64,000 bases of DNA from Lucifuga dentata (Eukaryota > Chordata > Actinopteri > Ophidiiformes > Bythitidae), in assembly GCA_014773175.1 (NCBI GenBank), contig VXCM01001344.1, positions 1-64,000 of the forward strand, given 5' to 3'. The translations under genes and the position numbers were made by a program. The notes under the pieces are model-generated. The model had not been told where the DNA came from. It saw only the letters and a list, made by a program, of their open reading frames with translations, and did not search any database. This document shows, in pieces, positions 56,530-64,000 of the stretch (position 1 is the stretch's first letter; each line of letters starts with the position of its first letter).

Positions 56530-57348
56530 ATGTCTGTGTGGATTTTCATGTGTTTCTCCAGATCTCTACTTTCAGTAAAGTTTTCACCACAAATTGAACA
56601 AATTAACATTTTCTCTTTTGTTTAGCTTCTCGTTTGTTCAGATCTCCACTTCTGGAGGAATTAAAAGGCTTCTTACCTGTATGGATTTGCATGTGTTTCT
56701 TCAGTTTTACATTTTCTTTAAAATTTTTACCACAGACTGAGCAAAGATATGGCCTCTTTCCTGTGTGGGTTCTCACATGTCTCTTCAGACTTGCTGTGGA
56801 CTTGTATGTTGCATCACACTCTGAGCAGCCTAAATATTTCTTTCTAGTGTTATGTTGCAGTTCACTTACAGAGGCATCAGTATTTTTCACAGTGGTGACA
56901 CTTGAGCGAAGTTCTCTGGTCTCTTTACAATCATCCTCACTGTCATCAGTCTCAAGTTCAGAAGAGTCTGAAGTCTTGTTATCACATAATGGTTGTAAAG
57001 AACTTCCTGGATTGATGCTCCTGGTTCGTTCTGGTCCTCCACAGTCCTCTACATGAACTCCTGTTTCAGTCTGTTCAGTTGAGCTGCTTGCTGCAGGTTC
57101 TGCCTCTCTGTTCTCCTCAGTTTGGCTTTGATGAAGCTGTGAGGAGTCAACTTTGTCTTCTTCATCTTCACTCTTCATAAGGACAAGAGTGAATGGGAAC
57201 TTGGTGACATCAGCCTCCTCCAGATCTTGAAGTTGGTCTCCCTCCTGACTGGTCCAGAGTTCCTTATGTTGCTTTTTAATGTGAGAGGGCTCTGGTTCCT
57301 GCTGGTTCAGATTTTGGTTCCACTCCTGCTGCACCAGCAGCTGAATAT
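56530..57348 (-). pseudogene. ZNF-6: acidic region with two good fingers and an eroded array
   Basis: The exon starts after cctgtag at 57348 with DIQLLVQQEWNQNLNQQEPE, then [55 protein letters not shown] and a Ser/Asp/Glu link (SSELETDDSEDDCKETR). Two canonical fingers follow (CSECDATYKSTASLKRH and CSVCGKNFKENVKLKKH). The third is collapsed (PFNSSRSGDLNKREAKQK) and a stop occurs at 56603. One more finger (CSICGENFTESRDLEKH) is readable in the next frame. The tail is therefore damaged. The open product of about 250 residues may still be expressed. No exon 1 was found upstream within the window before ZNF-7. Confidence 0.75.
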
Positions 57349-58050
57349 CTACAGGAAATATGGCAACACACGCATTATTTTGTTTTTGTAAAAAACAAAA
57401 TAATAATTTACATTCACCCAAGCTTATAGGAGTATAATGGTGAGGAACTCCTGTGGTTCAGTGTGGTATCACAGTTATGGGGTCTAGATGAGATTAAATA
57501 ACACCACCTTCTCCTGCCTTAAGATATTCGTTAATGGGAATGAACCACCTTGCCCTCACCCTCAATTAATGCATCACCAACACCACTCACATTTAGATCA
57601 CATGCATACATATAAATACACTGCATCATGGGCAACATATTGATTTTTTAATGTGATGGGGAAAAAAACACCTTACTACCCACCCTCTTCATGTATGATA
57701 TAATTTTAATTAATGTATGTGACATGTCACCATGTGTTTCTTCAGATCTCTACTCAGGGTGTCTACAGGTATACACAAGTTAAATTTAAGACTTTTTATG
57801 ACCTTTTAAACACCACTTTAAATGAAATTTAAGACAAAATTTAAGTGGTGGGCAATGGTTGGTGGGCAGCAGTGGAGAGTGATATGTCAAAGTGTAGCCA
57901 CACTCAACACAATGACACATGCTGGACTAAACGAGGATTTCAGTTTTAAACGTTTTCTCTGAACAAGTCTTAAAGTGTAATCAGCACTTGTAACCTCAGT
58001 TAAAACAGTTAAATCTAACATATTTGCCATTTCACCTGTTTTTTAGTCAT
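57349..58050. other. 5' flank of ZNF-6, no exon 1 seen
   Basis: It contains the same TA-containing site as ZNF-5 and ZNF-7 (ctagatgagattaaataacacc near 57485). A common fish repeat start (cagggtgtctacaggtatac) is at about 57757. No gene is seen. Confidence 0.45.
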
Positions 58051-58052
58051 TA

Positions 58053-59203
58053 GGCTCGTTTGAGATGAACTGTGCCTCGCCTGGAAAACAGACAAGAGCA
58101 GGAAGCAGCAGCAGGGGGAGGAGCTAAAAGTCACCTGTGAAGTCAGACACTACCTGTTGTTCACGGATCACGTGCGGACGATGGCTGAACATACCACGTA
58201 TGAGAAGGCATAGCTCTTGGGATTCATGAAAATTTAGATAAGATCTAAATTTTGATAACACAGGACACAGAATACTTAAAATAATAATAATAATAATAAT
58301 TTAATAAAATAAATGTATAAGGCATGGTTGGAAGTCTTAGTTACTAAGATATTGTAATAGTAATCCATCCAACTTAGTCAACAATTATTGTATGATGTTC
58401 TGTGTGATAGGCCTACTGTAGACCTTATTCATTTGTCATGTTTACATACGTGTTATTCATGACAGCCTCTAAATCCACGTAGAACATTCATGTCATGTTC
58501 AATTTGATCAATAGCCAAACTGTTCTCACCTCTACATAGGCTATAATAATTAGTTTTCATTCGCTGACATTCTAGATGTAATTATACTCAGTTCTTTGCA
58601 AAATGTTATTCTAATAACAATAAAATCTCTCGTTACCAAAGGTATTTGTGTCTCATCACACTATTTAAAAGTATTTAAGGTTCTGTTATTGTATCTGGCA
58701 TTTTGGAAATAAATACTTTCTGCCTCTCTGGCTGGAAAAAGTTGCTTCACCATGTATTCTGTTAACAGAATAAACCTTCAAAATCAGACAAATAAAATCA
58801 GAATCTGTCCAGTTCTTTTTTTTTTATTCTTTCATCATAAATTATATAAAACCCTGTAAGAGATATAACAGCAAGAAAACAACAGAAACTCTCCAATTCA
58901 AATAAAATAAAAGTTTCTATAAAACGTCACATTGTTGTGCCAACATCTAAACCAATCAGCTGTTAGATCAGGTGAGAGCCAGGCGTTTCCCATCATACCC
59001 TGAGGCTATGCAGTCAGTGGAGAGCAACTGTGGTGCCTGGCTCTAAAGTCTGCAGCCGCCATGATCTCAGAGGTTATCGTTGCTACGTTTGACTGACGGC
59101 AGAGTAAGTTGGGATCAAGTCGGACAGAAATCTAACCAGCATGCATTGTGCGCCGATCGCTGGTGATCGATTCTGTGCAGGCCTGGCTCATCTCAAACGA
59201 GCC
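58053..59203. mobile_element. DNA element with ggctcgtttgagatga ends, no transposase
   Basis: The left end ggctcgtttgagatgaactg and the right end ctcatctcaaacgagcc are inverted repeats, each bordered by TA (58051-58052 and 59204-59205). About 1.15 kb lies between them, AT-rich in the centre with CpG-containing ends, and no coding frame of note. Confidence 0.7.
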
Positions 59204-59315
59204 TAGTGTCAAAAGACAGGGGACCTCAGGAAGTTAATTACTATGTGACCCTTTTGAGCCAATTACCTGCCAACTCCTGTATATAAGTGACGTGACTTCC
59301 TGTTTCTTTCGTGCT

Positions 59316-59342
59316 CTGATGAAGGCCACCAGGCCGAAACGT
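59316..59342 (+). ncRNA. Hammerhead-ribozyme-like core (candidate)
   Basis: The sequence ctgatga, then aggccaccaggcc (a 4-bp ggcc/ggcc stem with a short loop), then gaaacg has the CUGAUGA - stem II - GAAA arrangement of hammerhead cores, which are known in Penelope-like elements. I could not identify convincing stems I and III or a cleavage triplet in the proper place, so this may be a decayed or dimer-dependent form, or a chance match. Confidence 0.35.
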
Positions 59343-60009
59343 TAGCATGTTTGTTTGATATGGCCAGAATAAATTGGTGAAATTGAGAATTGTCAGCTTT
59401 ATCCTGAAGATCTGTGTGTGTGCTACCTTTTCACCTCTGAGTGTTCAACATTGGAACTTGATGAACTTTGGTTTAGCACTACAAACAACTGCTGGGAAGG
59501 CGCTTCCTCTCACCCACCTAACTATATCCAAAAATATATTGAAAAATGTAAAGGGGAATATAAAGGAGAATATATGCAAAAAAGAATACGGAATATAAAA
59601 ATAAAAATACAAAAATTAAACTATATACAAATAAATAGATTTTTTTTTAATGTAAGGAAATTAATACAGAAATTTAAATGGGAAAAATGAATAAATATAC
59701 ATAAAAAATATATATGTAGAAATACAGAAATAAATGTGAAAATAAAAATGCTCAGAATTATTCTTTTATGTATTTGTTAATTTGTCTTTCTATTTCCACA
59801 TTTATATACTTTTATTCCTCTTTATATTTCATTTATTTTTTATATATTCCTCTTTATATTTCCACATTTATTCTTTTTTATATTCCTCTTTATATTACCA
59901 CATTTATTTATTCATTCTTTTATATATTTTTAATTTTAGCACAATGGGTAGTCCATGCTTTAAGACCCATTACTTTTAAACTTGCATATTATCCCACTGG
60001 GTAGTAATC

Positions 60010-60300
60010 ACAGGCATGGAATTAATTGTCATAGCTATGCTGATGACACCTAACTCTACAGGACACGGGTCCCATCGATACCCTTCATAAATATACTTTA
60101 AACATATTGAATTTCAAGAAACAATTTGCAACTAAAGCAGGATAAAAGCAAAGTACTGGTTATAGGGAAGAAGACTTTGGAAAAGACCTACTAAACTTTA
60201 ACTTGACAGGCCAACACTGTCAGCGAGGGATTTAGGTGTCATATTTGACCCAGATTTTAATTTTGACTCACATAAATAAACTGCAGCATAACAAAGGGTA
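60010..60300 (+). mobile_element. LINE (L2/Rex-like) reverse transcriptase remnant
   Basis: The plus strand carries HSYADDT then a stop and LYRTRV (usual SYADDTQLY), LQLKQDKSKVLVIGKK and VIFDPDFNFDSHIN, in different frames. It is a short decayed piece of the palm and thumb. Confidence 0.7.
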
Positions 60301-60760
60301 ATATTGGTCTGAATTAAGGGAAATTCAACTTTACTTTATTCTGGTTTCAGTGTACTGTATCTTTGCAACTTCTTTGTAAGTTAATTGCTTTTGCTCTTAG
60401 TGATTTTCACCAAAAAAACAATCTCAAGTCATGTCAAGTTTACTGGCAAGTTGCAAACTGACAGCGAGTTTCATCTCAACATCGACCTTTATTTGAATCC
60501 TTTAACACAAGCAAATAAAATTGTGTGGTAATAAAAACAAACCTGAAATAGTCATTCTAAATTGAGTTTAAATGTGGGGCATAATTAAAAAGACAGAAAA
60601 ACATTTTTAATGTGTCCTGTGTAGGACATTTCTTTAAACAACAAAATAAGAAAAATTTATGAGCAGTGTTGACACCCCACCTCAGCAAGTCCAGTTACAA
60701 TATAAATTCATTCTGCTCAGAGAAAGACACAAAGCATCATTCATACTTACAGGACAATCC

Positions 60761-60762
<2 letters not shown>

Positions 60763-60799
<37 letters not shown>
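60763..60799. repeat. (CA)n microsatellite
   Basis: About eighteen consecutive ca units. Confidence 0.95.
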
Positions 60800-60804
<5 letters not shown>

Positions 60805-61456
60805 CACCATTCCCAATAAATGTCAGTGTGCCTTGTCTGCAAATAATAATTCAACAACTGAAGAGTTGGTCTGACTGTGTGTCATGCACCTCATCTGGTC
60901 ACAACATTAAAGATTAAAAATCCACAAAATATGTTGATGCTTTAACTGTCGTTTGTCTGGAGGTCATTTTAGAACTTTTTTTTCAAATTCACCTCCATCT
61001 TTCTTAACAACTAAACTGGACTTTGGGACTCAAAGTGTACTTGTTAGATTTATAAGGTAGATTTTACTGTTTGGAGTGATCATGTCACTGCTGTTTTTGA
61101 CATCTTGATACCAACTGCCATCATGTTGAGCTGGAAAAGGCTGAAATTAAGCAGCTCTAATTATGCTGTAATGGCACAAACACTTCAACAGATGCCGATT
61201 ACAGCTACAAATATAAAGCATCCTTAAGGGTTGATATGTTAGTAATCTATGTGCTCTCATATGAATATGTTTTAACTAATTTTTTCTCATATTCATGACT
61301 TAGGAGGATCTTAAGGTGTTTTAATGTTTGTGGACCTTTAAGTTTCCAAAATACCCTCAATATTTAATCACAAATTAAGAAATACTGTCAAAAACTTTCT
61401 ACTGGTGCTCTGAACATATAATCGTTAACCTGTGTCTGCTGATTAAATCTTAGGCC

Positions 61457-62337
61457 TCAAAGCTTCAAACTGAGTTGCTTCTCCTTGGCGTGAATTAACA
61501 TATGCCGTCTCAGATGCTTGTGATATGCAAATCTTTTCCCACACTCTGAACAAAGGTGTGGTTTCCCTCCTTTGTGGATTCTCATGTGAGACGTCAGAGC
61601 ATCAGGTCGTCTAAAATTTTGATCGCAGAATGGACAACTAAATGGCTTCTCCCCAGTGTGGATTTTTATATGAGACTTCAGATCTCCACTCAATTTAAAG
61701 ACTTTCCCACAAAAGGAGCAACTGAGTGGTCCATTGGCTGCGTGGGATCTCATGTGTATCTTCAGAGATATCAGGTACTTGTACGGTGCACCACACTCTG
61801 AGCAGCAAAAAAAGTTATCGTCAGAATTGCATTGCATATCACTTTCAGGGACATCATTCATTTTCTGAGTGGTTAAACTTGATTGAGGTTCCTCTGTCTC
61901 TTTCCCATCTTCCTCACTGTCTTTAGTCTGAGGCTCAGAAGACGCTGAAGCCTCGACATCAGTTGCTGGTTGTGTAGAACTACCTGGATCTAAGTTCCTG
62001 GATGGTCCTGGTCCTCCACAGTCCTCTACATGAGCTCCTGTTTCAGTCTGTTCAGTTGAGCTGCTTGCTGGAGGCTCTGCCTTTCTGTTCTCCTCTGTTT
62101 GGCTTTGATGAAGCTGTGAGTTTTGAACTTTCTCTTCACCATCTTCACTCTTCACATTGGAAAGTGTGGAAGTGAATGGGAACTTGGTAGTATCAGCCTC
62201 CTTCAGATGTAGATGTTGAAGCTGCTCTCCCTCCTGACTGGTCCAGAGTTCCTCATGCTCCTCTTTAATGTGAAGGGGCTCTGGCTCCTGCTTGTAAAGT
62301 TTTTGGCTCCACTCCTGCTGCAGCAACAGCTGAATAT
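61457..62337 (-). CDS. ZNF-7: acidic N-region plus 4 C2H2 zinc fingers (3' exon)
   Basis: The exon follows cccatag at 62337 (phase 1) with DIQLLLQQEWSQKLYKQEPE, then [55 protein letters not shown] and a link rich in Ser, Asp and Glu (SSEPQTKDSEEDGKETEE). Four fingers follow: CSECGAPYKYLISLKIH, CSFCGKVFKLSGDLKSH, CPFCDQNFRRPDALTSH and CSECGKRFAYHKHLRRH, ending AKEKQLSLKL and a stop at 61457. The frame is fully open. The four helices are all different, unlike the near-uniform ones of ZNF-1. Exon 1 is expected beyond the right edge of the window. It is probably a nuclear DNA-binding protein; its target is unknown. Confidence 0.9.
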
Positions 62338-62473
62338 CTATGGGAAAAATGGCAAGACACACATTACGGAAAAAAAATATTAGTTTACATTGACCCAAGG
62401 TTGCAGGAGTAAGACGCTTATGAACTGTTGTGGTTCAGTGTCTTATCACGGTTAAGGGGGCTAGATTAGATTA

Positions 62474-63918
62474 CCGTATATACTGGAGTATAAACCGAGT
62501 TTTTATTACCAAATTTCACAACACAAATCAGAGGGTCGGCTTATACACGAGAAATTCTAATTTGATCCCACAGAACAAAATTTCCAGGGGTGGAAATACT
62601 ACCCATTACCACTACCCATGGAAAATAGTTTAAATCATACCTTAGAATGAGATATTTCCTGACTAAACATCTTATCCAGCACATTTTGCGGCGGTCAGTA
62701 AGCTCTGTTGTGACTGGTCAGTTATGGTAATCAGCTGCTGAAATAAATATATTTACCGGTACTGGTGTTAGAGCCATTTCTTGGTTAATTATCAAATGTT
62801 TGAAATATTTAATTTGGGAAAAGCAAACTCAAACAAGTTATTATTTTTGCATATTTATATCTTAACTGATTGATTAGGTGATGATCGCCGGCTGCTTCAT
62901 GGAGGAGGAGTCTATAGACGCTCAGCTGGATGCTGAGCCAGTGTTTGAGGAATGGGGCAGCGGTGTAGTTTTTGACCTCACCTCACGTCATGTTTTGTTA
63001 TTTTGATTTTGAAATCCTTTGTGTGCTCACTGGCCCAGATTCATAAACCATAGCACTACTACATTACTAATGTTACTGTGATATTTCTTTATTTACATAT
63101 CAAGGTATCTATTCATAAAACAAACCAACTTGCAAAAAATAAGACCTACTTCATTCTGGTGGTAAATTTCATCAGTATGAAATATGGGCGACATTTAAAA
63201 CTTTATTTGCTTCACGTGTTAGTGATCAATAACTTTGATAGATAAACTCACTCAGCTGATCAGTCACTTTTTAAATGGTGAGTTTTGATCTGGCCTGACA
63301 CATGTTCAGGCATGGTGGAGTGGAAATATGGAAAATAGTTTAAATCATATCTTAGAATGGATTTTTTCCTGACAAAACATCTTATCCAGCACATGCTGCT
63401 GCAGCCACTTGCAGCACCCAGTAAGCGCTGTTGTGATTGATCAAAGAAAAAAGAATGGGCCAATCAGAGACGACCTTATAAAAGTGCTGGTTCATATACT
63501 GGTATGGTACCATTGTTTGGTATTCTCGTTCAACATATGTTTTGTGCTTTATTAGCAAGAAGCTTGAGATAAGATACAACACAGAATGAAAACTACATGG
63601 ACTCAGAAGAGGAAAAGAGCATCATATGTGTAACATGTCAAGACACGTCCAGCAGGACTGGAATGAACTGTTTGGTGATGATTCAGGCAAGGAAGAGGAG
63701 CCAAAAAAGTTAATGTCAGTTACTGTAATCAGCTGTTTACTGGTACATGGATTATTTTCAGAAAATCACAAGAATACTATGGCAGTACCCAGAAAAACAA
63801 GTAATTTGCTAAACAAATAAACTGATACATCAGAGGGTCGGCTTATATACGGGTTTCTTTAAAAATCTAAATTTGCAGGTCAAAATCAGGCAGTCGGCTA
63901 ATACTCGAGTATATACAG
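62474..63918 (+). mobile_element. Pogo-like non-autonomous transposon with TA duplication
   Basis: The left end ccgtatatactggagtataa and the right end (reversed) ctgtatatactcgagtatta are terminal inverted repeats bordered by TA at 62472-62473 and 63919-63920. The undisturbed paralogous site gattagattaaataatac at 51821 lacks the element and has one TA. Subterminal cagagggtcggcttata occurs at both ends. The block 62624-62720 is repeated at 63325-63420, with about 600 bases of other sequence between, including a ggcccagattcat repeat at 63032. A transposase start (63586) is cut by a stop. Confidence 0.85.
63586..63633 (+). pseudogene. Pogo transposase start, truncated
   Basis: ATG at 63586 gives MKTTWTQKRKRASYV and a stop, matching the start of the N-terminal fragment at 1-148 (TQTQKRKRASYE). 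The rest of the transposase is deleted; an acidic remnant further on (DWNELFGDDSGKEEEP) may be its C-terminal tail. Confidence 0.65.
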
Positions 63919-64000
63919 TAAATAATACCACTTGACCCTACTTTAAGATTTTCATTCACGAGAAGGAAACTTTTACTGTATATCAAAAGAAAAAAACATT

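Larger units (their letters stand above)
59206..61456. other. Repeat-derived DNA and 3' flank of ZNF-7
   Basis: AT-rich tandem-like sequence lies at 59560-59940. A LINE remnant (60010-60300) and a (CA)n run (60763-60799) are listed separately. From 60400 the sequence is the ZNF-7 3' flank, paralogous to that of ZNF-6. Confidence 0.45.

Noticed and set aside
59768..60004. Phe/Tyr/Ile-rich frame resembling a membrane protein
   Set aside because: It arises from AT-rich near-repetitive tttatattcctc sequence without start context or homology.

Overview
The window looks like chromosomal DNA of a ray-finned fish, probably a percomorph teleost. The evidence is eukaryotic split genes with GT/AG junctions, a tandem cluster of C2H2 zinc-finger (ZNF) genes of the teleost type (short MSK-start exon, acidic exon beginning DIQQLLVQQ, finger array with TGEKPF linkers), and a dense load of fish-type mobile DNA (LINE-I, L1, Rex/L2-like, Penelope, Ty3/gypsy, pogo, Harbinger-like and many MITE-like inverted-repeat elements). 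No bacterial features, tRNA, rRNA or CRISPR array was seen.

Layout. 1-15 kb: end of a pogo-like transposon, a broken ZNF exon 1, ZNF-1 (3.6-4.9 kb, minus), a broken YqaJ-nuclease gene and a Penelope remnant, a finger-less acidic exon (10.3-10.7 kb) and an intact exon 1 (14.1-14.3 kb) with its 5' region. 15-24.7 kb: two inverted-repeat DNA elements, frameshifted ZNF-2 (18.2-19.6 kb), another finger-less acidic exon (22.2-22.5 kb), exon 1 (23.1-23.3 kb), and a LINE-I with RNase H. 25.2-30.6 kb: a complete but decayed Ty3/gypsy element on the minus strand, beside an L1-like 3' end. 31.5-39.3 kb, plus strand: two THAP-domain exons, a third finger-less acidic exon, and ZNF-3 (10 fingers). 41.6-43.2 kb: a second gypsy-lineage fragment joined to a ZNF-type 5' region. 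44.5-53.4 kb: tandemly duplicated ZNF-4 (dead) and ZNF-5. 55-62.4 kb: ZNF-6 (eroded) and ZNF-7 (4 fingers, open). 62.5-63.9 kb: a pogo-like element with a paralogous empty site elsewhere in the window.

The ZNF genes share one plan: a 5' region with a repeated ctaagctaa-type motif, a phase-1 exon 1 of about 60-64 codons, then an exon giving an acidic segment and zinc fingers. Three loci (10.4, 22.2 and 35.8 kb) also carry an extra finger-less acidic exon between exon 1 and the finger exon. In all three, a potential donor would make it a symmetric phase-1 cassette. At the plus-strand locus no MSK exon was found; the exons upstream encode a THAP domain and end in the matching phase, so a THAP/C2H2 chimeric gene is possible. 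This is the most interesting candidate here.

Fifteen single N bases occur. Seven are flanked by exact 61-67 bp direct duplications and the rest lie in or beside homopolymers or short simple or C/G-rich runs, so these marks look like unmerged contig overlaps. The duplication in ZNF-1 breaks its reading frame only artificially. All names rest on reading the sequence; no searches were run.
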